Shown piece by piece: positions 1 through 7,504 of a stretch of DNA of 10,210 nucleotides. The stretch lies in assembly GCA_018665625.1 (NCBI GenBank), contig JABJCF010000459.1, forward strand, positions 1-10,210, read 5' to 3'. How positions within the stretch are numbered: position 1 is the first letter of the stretch; each line of letters begins with the position of its first letter. The notes beneath the pieces were generated by a model. It searched no databases, was not told where the DNA came from, and saw only the letters and a program-made list of their open reading frames with translations. Position numbers and translations under genes: made by a program. The DNA is from Nitrospina sp. GTDB lineage: Bacteria > Nitrospinota > Nitrospinia > Nitrospinales > VA-1.

Positions 1-669
1 CAACAAATCTGCCAATTCTGCAAAAGATTTTGTAGACCATCTTCTATTTTCCAAACTGGAACCAATTTGGAATCCAATAACAAGACCCTCTTCTAACTTT
101 TGGGTCTTTGCATCAAACAATTGATTCGCATCAAGTTCAACAAAGTTAGGCGAAACTTGAATCTCCCTGTTTTTTAAATCTACCCCAGCACTTCTGGTAA
201 ACATTTCGACAAGGTTGAACTCATTAAAGCTTCTATTAAAAGGTTCCGTTCCAAAATATTGCATCCAAGGATGACCTGTCATCCTATCGCCAACGCCATT
301 ACAATGAAAACCGATTACGTTTTTAACTTTGAGGTAATAAACCATTAAGGCACTCAAGCGCGAGTGGCTTAAATTCACCAATAAATCATAGGATTCATTG
401 CGAATATCATTTAATTCCGATTCCATATAGCGATATATTTTCACCCAAGACTCATCCTCCCATTTATCAGAGTCTTTAAACTGTCTAAGGTTAAATACGA
501 TAGAATCATCAATATTCGGTATCAGGGAAACAGCATCAACAAAATCACTGGACACCATCAAAGTTATCCTTGCACTCGGATATTTCTCTCTAAGCCCACT
601 TATCAGTGGAGTCGTCTGAATCAAATCTCCCATTCTTGTCAAACTGACTATAAGAATATTTTTGACCAT
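1..669 (-). CDS. Glycosyltransferase family 9 (heptosyltransferase-like), C-terminal part beyond the window
   Basis: The first 223 residues are visible; the frame is open to the window edge, so the gene is partial at its 3' end. The N-terminus carries the GT9 signature: a first strand (ILIVSL), then RMGDLIQTTP at residues 12-21 and a 'LREKYPSARITLMVSS' stretch. Near the edge, 'IGFQIGSSLENRRWSTKSF' opens the second Rossmann domain, which in this family binds the nucleotide-sugar donor. GT9 enzymes (WaaC/WaaF/WaaQ and relatives) add heptose or related sugars to the LPS core or other glycans at the cytoplasmic face of the inner membrane; the sugar used here cannot be told. The start is ATG, 2 nt after the stop of the 595-residue neighbour, with AGGAG (685-681) 11 nt upstream inside that gene, so translation is probably coupled. 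The family call is firm; the substrate is unknown. Confidence 0.88.
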   Translation of the reverse strand, partial: MVKNILIVSLTRMGDLIQTTPLISGLREKYPSARITLMVSSDFVDAVSLIPNIDDSIVFNLRQFKDSDKWEDESWVKIYRYMESELNDIRNESYDLLVNLSHSRLSALMVYYLKVKNVIGFHCNGVGDRMTGHPWMQYFGTEPFNRSFNEFNLVEMFTRSAGVDLKNREIQVSPNFVELDANQLFDAKTQKLEEGLVIGFQIGSSLENRRWSTKSFAELADLL

Positions 670-671
670 TG

Positions 672-2459
672 CTAAACTTTCTCCTGCATTAATTGGTCAA
701 GCATCATAAGCAATGTCTCATTGTCATCCAAATCGCCTTCACCTTTCTGAATATTGTCTGAAATAGTTTTTAGCGAAAAATCTTTTGTACCTTCGAATTG
801 TTTTAAGTACTGACCTAATTCAGTACTCTCTCCGGCTTTTTCTATGCAATAAGATAATGGGTCAAGTCCATTCTCTTTATTTTTTTGAAGAGAATCGATT
901 CGATTAATAAATACATGAATCAACATCTCCTGCATTCGGTGTTCAATAGTATGTTCACTCAAAACTTTTTGATAGGAACGACTAGCTATTTCATTCCTAA
1001 GGTCAGGATTTTTTAGATAAAAATCAATTTGTTCATTTAAGTCATCCAAGGATTTAAAAACGACGAGTTCATCATTAACGTTAAACAAGTTGATTAAATC
1101 CGATCGATAGTCCAACAACTGAAAACCTTTACAAGCAGCTATCTCAAAGGTTCTTGGATTAACAAAATCCCCTTCAGGATTAATCCCATAATGATATGAA
1201 GAAGAATGAAGGTTTAAATTAATTTTCGCTGCATTATAAATATTTACTGTTTCATTTGTCGTCACACGCTTATTATTATTTTGAAGTCTCTTTCCCAAGG
1301 GAGAATCAACATTCCAACCCGTTCCCCAAATTTTAAAATCCCTACCCAACAATCTAGGGAAAGATTGCACCCGATTATGATATGCAGCCCCCATAAAGGA
1401 AATATCCGCTTTATATACTTTCTTCTGTTCAAAAGTTAAATCCAAAGGACGATGAACATCAGGATGTGCCGCTTGTGGAAGATAATAAGAGTCCTTTACT
1501 CCGGCACCTATTAACTCTGAATGAAATTCGTTGTTTTGAATTGTGAAAAAATGATCATAGGAAGACGAAACCTCCTTCCAGTACGGAAGTGTTCGAAAAT
1601 CTTCCACAAACCAAAATGCAATGGGCACCTTAAGTTCTTTTAAACGGCTAATTGCATCTGGAGACAAGGGTGCCTGGGCCAAAGCCAAAATGAGATCAGG
1701 ACGAAATTCTGCGGCTTTTGCTGCTGTTATTTCTCCCATTAAATTCAGGAAATTTTGCGATAAAACCTCGGCATTTGCTTTAATCTTAGTTGTTTCCTTC
1801 AAAGAAAAGAAACCATCTGCAAATTTATCGCAATCCACGGATTCAACTTCATGCCCTAGATTTTTTAAGGCCTCTAAACAATAAACCGCTGTAGGAAGAG
1901 ACCCACCGTAAATTGGTTTTACCACCAATATTCTAAGCGGCTTATTTTGAATGTAGTTTCTGGTCTCTATTCCACTATGCAATTGCTGATAATAAGATTC
2001 TCCAAGCCTTACAGAGGGAACATGTTCAAAAATATTCCAATTTGTTGGCTCATACCTGGCGAGTAAGCTTGCAGGAGTTTCAGCAATACGAAACCGAACC
2101 TTAGGCAAAAACGGAGCAAGATCAACCGAAGATATAAAAGCCCTGAAAATCGTCATGAACGGTTCAATAACCGTTACTTCTGACTTTTCTATAAGTGGAA
2201 GTATGTGGTAACCAAACCCCAATCCAAAAATAACGGTACGAGAGTCATTGCAGAGCTGAAAACTTTGAGTCAACTGCACCGCCTCTTTTCCAGGATGGTA
2301 CTTGCTATGAAGGCTGAGGCCAGCAATTTGGGGGACAGGCAACCCATCTTTGGAAATACTGACTTTTACGTTTTCAGGGAAACTCTGCTCCTTAACCCGG
2401 TTCGCCAGGGCAGGATCATGTTTTTGAAGTAGTTTTATATTAGTTTCAAAATAATCCAT
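672..2459 (-). CDS. CgeB-like glycosyltransferase with N-terminal Rossmann-like domain
   Basis: 595 residues in two parts. Residues about 1-165 contain 'VIFGLGFGYHILPLI' (76-90) followed by 'VTVIEP' (95-100), a Rossmann-type pattern like the N-terminal half of motility accessory factor (Maf/DUF115-type) proteins. Residues about 175-515 match the CgeB/DUF3880 plus Glyco_trans_1_2 arrangement: 'LRILVVKPIYGG', 'RPDLILALAQAP', a 'PIAFWFVEDFR' strand, 'ADISFMGAAYHNR', and the signature 'NPRTFEIAACKGFQLLDYR' (434-452) that corresponds to the donor-binding region of GT-B enzymes. About 80 C-terminal residues have no recognisable fold and end very acidic. Such proteins are common in bacterial polysaccharide and flagellin or S-layer glycosylation loci; cytosolic action is inferred because no signal peptide or membrane span is seen. 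The ATG has AGGA 6 nt upstream, overlapping the stop of the 1120-residue gene (gap 8 nt). The glycosyltransferase call is solid, the N-terminal assignment moderate. Confidence 0.82.
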   Translation of the reverse strand: MDYFETNIKLLQKHDPALANRVKEQSFPENVKVSISKDGLPVPQIAGLSLHSKYHPGKEAVQLTQSFQLCNDSRTVIFGLGFGYHILPLIEKSEVTVIEPFMTIFRAFISSVDLAPFLPKVRFRIAETPASLLARYEPTNWNIFEHVPSVRLGESYYQQLHSGIETRNYIQNKPLRILVVKPIYGGSLPTAVYCLEALKNLGHEVESVDCDKFADGFFSLKETTKIKANAEVLSQNFLNLMGEITAAKAAEFRPDLILALAQAPLSPDAISRLKELKVPIAFWFVEDFRTLPYWKEVSSSYDHFFTIQNNEFHSELIGAGVKDSYYLPQAAHPDVHRPLDLTFEQKKVYKADISFMGAAYHNRVQSFPRLLGRDFKIWGTGWNVDSPLGKRLQNNNKRVTTNETVNIYNAAKINLNLHSSSYHYGINPEGDFVNPRTFEIAACKGFQLLDYRSDLINLFNVNDELVVFKSLDDLNEQIDFYLKNPDLRNEIASRSYQKVLSEHTIEHRMQEMLIHVFINRIDSLQKNKENGLDPLSYCIEKAGESTELGQYLKQFEGTKDFSLKTISDNIQKGEGDLDDNETLLMMLDQLMQEKV

Positions 2460-2465
2460 TTTAAA

Positions 2466-2469
2466 TCCT
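2466..2469 (-). promoter_or_regulatory. Shine-Dalgarno AGGA overlapping the upstream stop codon
   Basis: On the minus strand the TAG stop of the 1120-residue gene (2470-2468) lies inside TAGGA. The AGGA is 6 nt before the ATG at 2459. This supports that start and indicates termination-coupled initiation of the downstream CgeB-like gene. Confidence 0.6.
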
Positions 2470-5400
2470 ATTCAACAGACACAGCGCGAACACTTTTCTG
2501 AAATTCCAAGGCAAATTTATGGTTTGGGTCAATAAACAAAACATCATCCAAGGTTTTTAAAGAATCTTCAACGCGACCCATTTTAAATTGTAGGCCAGCC
2601 ATCACAAAAAGCATATACAAATTGGCGGGGTAAATGTCTAAAAAGCTTTTCAAATATTTATACGCAGCTGAATAATTCTCTGTAACATAGGAAAGTTCAA
2701 TCAGTGATTTATTTGCCAATAGATTCTCAATGTTCAAATCTAATGCACGGCAATAATATTCTTCTGCTGCCTTAAGGTCATTGGTATTTGCCTTTAAAAT
2801 TCCTAAAGCGCAAAAGGCCTTATCACTTTCTGGGTTTAACTCTACGACTCTAATTAAATAGATCTCTGCCTGTTTAGTGTTTGCCCTATAAAGCTCCAAC
2901 AACCCCAGACCCAACCAGGCTTTAAAGTTGTTCTGATCATGTGTTTTTGCTCTTATAAAGCATGCCTCAGCTTTTTCAGGGTTTTGTAATCTCATATAAC
3001 AATTTCCCATACCCACCAGAGCTTCAGAAGAATCGGAATTCAGTTCCTGGATTTTTTCATATTTATTCAAAGCAGTTTCATAATCAGCTTTATCAAAAAT
3101 ACTTTGTGCTTCGTTCAAAAGATTTTCCATAAATATATTCCTATTATCGTTTGAGGATTCAATTTGGTCCTTTGATTGCACTCTTACCTTTCCTGCTACA
3201 ATTTTGTATTGGAAAACGAAAAACCGTCGGATCTCATCAGGAGTCAGATCATTTATAGAAACCCGACCTAATTGGAGCGTCGTATGTTTTTCACTAGCGA
3301 ATTTTTCATATTGCGGGTCCAATGTTTCCTCAATTCTTTGGATATAAAGCCCCGCTTCTTTAACGAGTTTCTCTATTTCTTTAAAGGTAAAGAACCGAAG
3401 ATGGGTTTCATCAAGAATTCCTTCCTTCTGATAAGTCCAGTTTCCCTCTATTAACTGGTGCACTACCCCAAAGAATTGGACGTTCGGGATACTCATTATT
3501 ACTGTCCCGTCATCCTTTAAAACCTTATTTACTTTTTTTAATACTTCCAGAGGATTTACCAAATGCTCCAAAACATCCGCAAAAATTACACAATCGAAAG
3601 CAGAAGGACTGTAGGGAAGCTCCATTTTCTCAATGTCCCCTGAAATGACATCATCAAGAACTTTCCGTGCCATTTCTGCAGCTGTTTCGTTCATCTCAAT
3701 TCCAGCAACAAACACTCCCGGCCTATTCTTAAGCTCATTACCCGTCATACCCTCTGCACACCCAACTTCTAAAATGCAATTAGCATCTTCAGGAACAAGA
3801 GGGATTAGGTCATGACGAATATTTTTATAATAATTTTCTGGTTTTTCTGGAACTGCGAGATCATCATTTGCCTTTGAAACTTCCGTATCAAGAACATTCA
3901 TAAGAGTTTTAGCCCTATGCAGGTACGTGTGGTGCTCCAAGACTTCCCGACGCCCTTGTTCAGCGATGCGTTGTCTTTCGGTAGCATTTTTCAAGTAATA
4001 AGATATTTGATCTTCAATGTTTTCGTCTTCATAAATTACAAGATCCTTATTGTTTTCAAACATTTCTTCTAAACCACTTGCATGATCTGTTATCAACATA
4101 CTTCCAGAACACAATGCCTCAAAAACTCTCATATTGAGATCATTGTTAATAGCATTATTGAAGACTATTTTTGATCGCGAATAATGTTCAGCCATTTCCT
4201 CCATGAACTTTCGTTCGCAATTCAATTTGAAATGAGAGCCTATTTTTTCAAGAAGTACTTTCCTTCGCGTCTGAGTTTCAGGAATTGTCCCGACAAATCC
4301 TACATCCCATTCCTTGTCCTGTTCTACCTTTCCATGAATATCAGGATCACAAGCAAGCGGTAACCAGAACACGTTTTTAATTCCTACACTATTCATTTTG
4401 GACACATAATCTTTTTGCGCCAAAAAAATGAAATCAAAGTTTCGAGCTATTTCTATATGCTTTTCAAAATTTATATGGGTGTCGATTAAGTAGCAGGCTT
4501 TTGGAAGGTCATACTCCTGCAGATCAGCTGGAACCATCCCCAGGCCGGTCTCAACCCATAAATACAAATCGGGTTTCCAACCATACGGTAGTTGATCAAA
4601 AACCTGTTTCAACGGAGCGTTATTTCCTCTAGGTATATCCTGCGAGGTAATCTCCCACTTCATATTTTCAAGGTTCCAAATCTTTTTTATTTCTTCTGTA
4701 ATTTGCGCTCCACAAGTCATCACGTTATGATCCTGTCTTAGCGCCCTTTCCAAATAGTGAGCGGTTGTCGCCGGATAAGACACAAAATCCATCAAAATAT
4801 TCTTCCTGTTTTTTTCCTCAAAGGGCGACTCTTCGGTATCCAAGCTGATCCCGGTATATTTAAGAAAATCTTTGACGGCTAATTCAACGACATTGCTCCA
4901 GGAGTTAATAAATTTATCAATCGAGAAATTCTCTAAAATAGTTTTGCGTGCATTTTCACCTAACTTTTTGGCCAATACCGGGTCCTGCATAAGATCGGCA
5001 ATGCAACGACTTAAATATTCAGGATCATTCGAGCAATACCCATTTACTCCATCGCGAATGGGAGAAGTTTTATTTTGTGACGTTACAATTGGCATGCCAG
5101 TTGCCATTGCTTCTAACATGGCCAAATTATAGCCATCTTCAAAACCATCAACGGTGGCATTAATATAAACCCTGTTATTTCGGAAATGATTTAGCAGATC
5201 TTCAAATCCATTAGAAATTCGCGATCCTTGAATATCAGGGTTCATCCCTAGAGTAATCATTGAATGGTTGGAAACTGCTTTTTCGCTAAAAGAGTAGCCC
5301 ATCATCAAATCGCGCTCTTTTAATAAATTTCCTACACGCAATACTGTTTTATCTTTTCCTGTGTACCCCCCATACTCAGAAATATCCAAACCGGGTAAGA

Positions 5401-5830
5401 TAATATTGCCTTCCATTTCCCAGTCATCTCTTTTCATCTCGGATATGAAAACTTTGGTCACACCTTTTAGAAGTGGCTTTATTTTTTCCAGATACTCTTG
5501 TCGGTTTACTTTTCCATTTCCCAGCTTTATTTCTGTATTTAGGCAATTATGAAAAACCAGTATTTTGGGAAGAGAATAATCCCTTACCTCTATTAGATCC
5601 TTTACGTTATGTGCGATAATGCAATCGACCTCACCTTGTTCGAGTTTCTCCTGTGCATGTTCCATGGAAATGAGGTTAAAGTTATCAGGGATTGGACGCA
5701 TATTTGAGTCCCACTGCCTGAAGTGGTCAGAAGCAATTTCAGGCTCTACGACCAGAAACTCGTGATTCATTCTCGATAAAAGGCAAAGGTAAGGCTCGTG
5801 CCAGTTAAAGGTGAGGATTTTCAATTTCAT
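2468..5830 (-). CDS. Four-part GT4-like / CgeB-like glycosyltransferase / SAM methyltransferase / TPR protein
   Basis: 1120 residues with four modules. (1) Residues 1-335: GT-B fold of GT4 type, with 'DGYNLAMLEAMATGMPIVTS' (232-251); Asp232 stands where the EX7E motif normally has its first Glu. (2) About 343-650: CgeB/DUF3880-like glycosyltransferase, with 'DLPKACYLIDTHINFEKH' and 'MRVFEALCSGSMLITDH' (567-583). (3) About 660-880: class I SAM-dependent methyltransferase, with motif I 'ILEVGCAEGMTGNEL' (686-700) and 'FDCVIFADVLEHLVNP' (745-760). (4) 901-1104: six TPRs. No signal peptide or membrane span is seen, so it probably acts in the cytosol. The inferred role is to add two sugars or repeat units and methylate a glycan, with the TPRs docking a partner or acceptor. 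The ATG has GGAG (5845-5842) 11 nt upstream. It heads a three-gene glycosylation operon. Domain calls are strong; substrate and acceptor are unknown. Confidence 0.88.
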   Translation of the reverse strand: MKLKILTFNWHEPYLCLLSRMNHEFLVVEPEIASDHFRQWDSNMRPIPDNFNLISMEHAQEKLEQGEVDCIIAHNVKDLIEVRDYSLPKILVFHNCLNTEIKLGNGKVNRQEYLEKIKPLLKGVTKVFISEMKRDDWEMEGNIILPGLDISEYGGYTGKDKTVLRVGNLLKERDLMMGYSFSEKAVSNHSMITLGMNPDIQGSRISNGFEDLLNHFRNNRVYINATVDGFEDGYNLAMLEAMATGMPIVTSQNKTSPIRDGVNGYCSNDPEYLSRCIADLMQDPVLAKKLGENARKTILENFSIDKFINSWSNVVELAVKDFLKYTGISLDTEESPFEEKNRKNILMDFVSYPATTAHYLERALRQDHNVMTCGAQITEEIKKIWNLENMKWEITSQDIPRGNNAPLKQVFDQLPYGWKPDLYLWVETGLGMVPADLQEYDLPKACYLIDTHINFEKHIEIARNFDFIFLAQKDYVSKMNSVGIKNVFWLPLACDPDIHGKVEQDKEWDVGFVGTIPETQTRRKVLLEKIGSHFKLNCERKFMEEMAEHYSRSKIVFNNAINNDLNMRVFEALCSGSMLITDHASGLEEMFENNKDLVIYEDENIEDQISYYLKNATERQRIAEQGRREVLEHHTYLHRAKTLMNVLDTEVSKANDDLAVPEKPENYYKNIRHDLIPLVPEDANCILEVGCAEGMTGNELKNRPGVFVAGIEMNETAAEMARKVLDDVISGDIEKMELPYSPSAFDCVIFADVLEHLVNPLEVLKKVNKVLKDDGTVIMSIPNVQFFGVVHQLIEGNWTYQKEGILDETHLRFFTFKEIEKLVKEAGLYIQRIEETLDPQYEKFASEKHTTLQLGRVSINDLTPDEIRRFFVFQYKIVAGKVRVQSKDQIESSNDNRNIFMENLLNEAQSIFDKADYETALNKYEKIQELNSDSSEALVGMGNCYMRLQNPEKAEACFIRAKTHDQNNFKAWLGLGLLELYRANTKQAEIYLIRVVELNPESDKAFCALGILKANTNDLKAAEEYYCRALDLNIENLLANKSLIELSYVTENYSAAYKYLKSFLDIYPANLYMLFVMAGLQFKMGRVEDSLKTLDDVLFIDPNHKFALEFQKSVRAVSVE
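2519..3130 (-). repeat. Six perfectly phased 34-residue TPR units
   Basis: Residues 901-1104 of the 1120-residue protein divide into six consecutive units of exactly 34 residues with no insertions or deletions. They show TPR positions such as the Gly-8-like small residue (GMGNCY, GLGLLEL, ALGILK), Ala-20 (KAEACF, QAEIYL, AAEEYY) and Pro-32 (NPES, YPAN, DPNH). The units diverge strongly, so this is a protein repeat and not a recent DNA duplication. Confidence 0.85.
3128..3142 (-). promoter_or_regulatory. Possible internal translation start for the TPR block
   Basis: On the minus strand AGGA (3142-3139), an 8-nt A/T spacer and ATG (3130-3128) lie in frame. The ATG is Met901, the first residue of the first TPR. 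Geometry and placement are those of a real ribosome binding site, but chance is possible and nothing else proves use. Confidence 0.35.
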
Positions 5831-6085
5831 AAGGGAAAAGGCTCCAGTTTAATATCATCTGTCCTTTATATTTTCGGAGGAAATGTCAAATCACTTAACC
5901 TCAATTATTCTGGGCTTTTTCCTACTCCTGGGAAGAAAAAAAATACGCAACTAATCCACTATTTTCGAGTCACAAATAACTTTTAAACATCTAATAAATC
6001 ATCAGGGAATTTACCAGCCTGAACCAAAAATAATCAAAATTTAATCTTTATTTTTCAACAACTTAACCGATACTACCTAGATTTC
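5831..6085. other. Divergent intergenic spacer with unassigned promoters
   Basis: This 255-nt AT-rich gap separates the leftward glycosylation operon from the rightward oxidoreductase gene and should hold both promoters. On the minus strand a perfect TTGACA (5889-5884) is followed by TATAAA, but only 13 nt apart, too short for a standard sigma-70 promoter. On the plus strand no convincing -35/-10 pair and no Shine-Dalgarno precede the ATG at 6086. An imperfect inverted repeat (TTTTTCC ... GGAAGAAAAA, about 5917-5940) could form a weak hairpin. No gene is supported here. Confidence 0.5.
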
Positions 6086-6772
6086 ATGTCATACGATCCC
6101 AATTCAAAACAAATCAAAAGCAGAGAAAAGTTAATCCAGTACCGTCGTGATTTTATAAGCAAGAAGGCTTCCACAGATGAAATTCCTCAAGGACACGGGG
6201 AATTGAATCGGGATGGAAACCCCAAAACTCCACCGGGGCAAAAAGTGGTGGAAAGCTGGCCCGTTCTGGATTTAGGGGTAACTCCCGAACTCGATGAGTT
6301 TAGTTGGAATCTGACTGTTTCAGGATTGGTGAAACATGTGAAAACCTTCGATTGGGACGCTTTTCAGGAATTGCCTCAAACCTCAGATGTTTCCGATTTC
6401 CACTGTGTGACATCGTGGAGCCGCATGGATAATAAATGGGAGGGAGTCAAGTTCTCGGATATCGCTGCCAGTTGCGAGGTTTTGCCAAGCGCAAAATTTG
6501 TATATATAAAGGCCTGGGATGGTTATTCTACAAATCTTCCTTTGGAAGAAGCCATGAAATACGATGTGCTGCTGGTGCACAAATGGGAAAACCACCCTCT
6601 AACTAGAGAACATGGAGGCCCTGTGCGTATGATTACGCCACAACTTTATGCCTGGAAAGGTGCTAAATGGATTGGTGAAATTATATTCCGCGATTATGAT
6701 GAGCTTGGATTCTGGGAAAAGAGAGGTTATTCAAATACGGGAGAACCTTGGCTTAACGATCGTTATACCTAG
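6086..6772 (+). CDS. Cytosolic sulfite-oxidase-family molybdopterin oxidoreductase
   Basis: 228 residues, matching the short sulfite-oxidase-like family (oxidoreductase molybdopterin-binding domain, as in YedY/MsrP, but without its Tat signal). Visible landmarks: 'VVESWPVLDLGVTP' (54-67), 'WNLTVSGLV' (74-82), 'DFHCVTSWSRMDNKWEG' (104-120), in which Cys107 is the expected Mo-coordinating thiolate, 'GYSTNLPLEEA' (146-156) and 'GGPVRMITPQLYAWKGAKW' (177-195). The C-terminal 'GFWEKRGYSNTGEPWLNDRY' is also typical. The length fits the roughly 200-residue soluble members, whose physiological substrate is generally not known. No signal peptide is present, so it is probably cytosolic. No cytochrome or Moco biosynthesis gene is adjacent, so its electron partner is not evident. 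No Shine-Dalgarno is visible before the ATG, but no better start exists. Its stop overlaps that of the convergent LRR gene. Confidence 0.9.
   Translation: MSYDPNSKQIKSREKLIQYRRDFISKKASTDEIPQGHGELNRDGNPKTPPGQKVVESWPVLDLGVTPELDEFSWNLTVSGLVKHVKTFDWDAFQELPQTSDVSDFHCVTSWSRMDNKWEGVKFSDIAASCEVLPSAKFVYIKAWDGYSTNLPLEEAMKYDVLLVHKWENHPLTREHGGPVRMITPQLYAWKGAKWIGEIIFRDYDELGFWEKRGYSNTGEPWLNDRYT
6769..6772. other. Shared palindromic CTAG carrying both convergent stop codons
   Basis: The plus gene ends with TAG at 6770-6772 and the minus gene with TAG at 6771-6769, so both stops are read from one self-complementary CTAG within the 8-nt palindrome ACCTAGGT (6767-6774). There is no room for a terminator between the two genes. 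Confidence 0.95.
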
Positions 6773-7503
6773 GTTACTCTAAGAGTTTTGAGATTTTGAA
6801 ATGCCTCTGAATCCATTATCACTTTAACGCCCGCATCCCCAATACCCGTATCAAACATCAAAAGAGTTTCAATGTTTACCAGAGTCTTGGTCTTGGCAAG
6901 GTATTGAGCGGAATCTAAATTCAAATAATTTCTAGCGAGGTTGAGATGCTTTACTCTTTGCAAAACCTTCGATTTCGCAAGAATCTTAATTCCATCTACT
7001 GAAAGGTCTGTTCTATAAAGATTGAGTTTCCTTAAATTTGCAAAGGCAGAAGCTTTGGCCAAAGCAATTACCGGTTCATCTCCAATCGCATTTTCCTGAA
7101 AAATAAGCACCTGTAATTTGCGAAACTTTTCGCATTGAACCACAGCCATCGCCCCTTCGGGTCCAATATTATTGTAGCGTAAATCGAGCAAGGACAAATT
7201 TTCTACAAAATTGGCTTCTGCCAATGCCATAATTCCTTTGTCAGAAATATTATTATCCCCAAGGTACAAGCGTTTTAAATTTTTAAACTGTTGGCTATAA
7301 AATAAATGATGCGCTGCTCTCCACGTCAATTTATTTTTACTCAGGTCGAGGTTTTCCACATCAAAGTTTCGGTTGGTACTCACCAATGCTTCGACACCTT
7401 CATCGCCAATAAACTTTCCGTTTAGCTCTAAAGCTTCCCCATCCTCAGAGAGGCATTCATCGATCACCCGATTTATGTATTCAAGTTTTGTAGTAGAAAC
7501 CAA
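6769..7503 (-). CDS. Leucine-rich-repeat protein (RNI-like, eight 27-residue repeats)
   Basis: 244 residues, almost wholly built from leucine-rich repeats of the ribonuclease-inhibitor-like type, with a consensus around 'LxxLdLxxNxIxdeGvxaLa'. A 23-residue N-terminal cap is followed by eight repeats and a five-residue end. Such folds form curved solenoids that bind proteins; no catalytic motif is seen. No signal peptide or membrane segment is visible, so it is probably cytosolic. The start is taken as TTG at 7503, 1 nt after the TAA of the SUMF1-like gene, with GGGGG (7516-7512) 8 nt upstream inside that gene; no in-frame ATG lies near, though a GTG 13 codons in is an alternative. The tight spacing implies coupled translation and perhaps a functional pair. 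The fold call is firm, the function unknown. Confidence 0.85.
   Translation of the reverse strand: MVSTTKLEYINRVIDECLSEDGEALELNGKFIGDEGVEALVSTNRNFDVENLDLSKNKLTWRAAHHLFYSQQFKNLKRLYLGDNNISDKGIMALAEANFVENLSLLDLRYNNIGPEGAMAVVQCEKFRKLQVLIFQENAIGDEPVIALAKASAFANLRKLNLYRTDLSVDGIKILAKSKVLQRVKHLNLARNYLNLDSAQYLAKTKTLVNIETLLMFDTGIGDAGVKVIMDSEAFQNLKTLRVT
6787..7434 (-). repeat. Eight tandem 27-residue LRR units (81-nt protein period)
   Basis: Residues 24-239 of the LRR protein split into eight consecutive blocks of exactly 27 residues (starting at residues 24, 51, 78, 105, 132, 159, 186 and 213) with no indels. Each block begins with a strand such as NLDL, RLYL, LLDL, KLNL or HLNL and most carry an 'N/T-x-I/L-G/S' turn and a helix ending FxNL-like. 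Block sequences have diverged well beyond recent DNA duplication. Confidence 0.9.
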
Positions 7504-7504
7504 T

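Noticed and set aside
1621..1884. Plus-strand frame antisense to the CgeB-like gene, with similar ones at 2205-2432 and 4872-5132
   Set aside because: The minus-strand frames have clear family motifs, while these shadows have no ribosome site or domain.
5884..5889. Perfect TTGACA on the minus strand upstream of the glycosylation operon
   Set aside because: The only TATAAA-like -10 is 13 nt away, outside the usual 16-18 nt spacing, so it was not called as a promoter.
5917..5940. Imperfect inverted repeat TTTTTCC ... GGAAGAAAAA in the divergent spacer
   Set aside because: The arms are A/T-rich with a bulge, and a terminator is not expected between divergent genes. No operator can be claimed from one imperfect repeat.
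5798..5986. 62-codon plus-strand frame spanning the start of the 1120-residue gene and the spacer
   Set aside because: It overlaps the antisense start of a well-supported gene, has no ribosome site and its protein shows no recognisable features.
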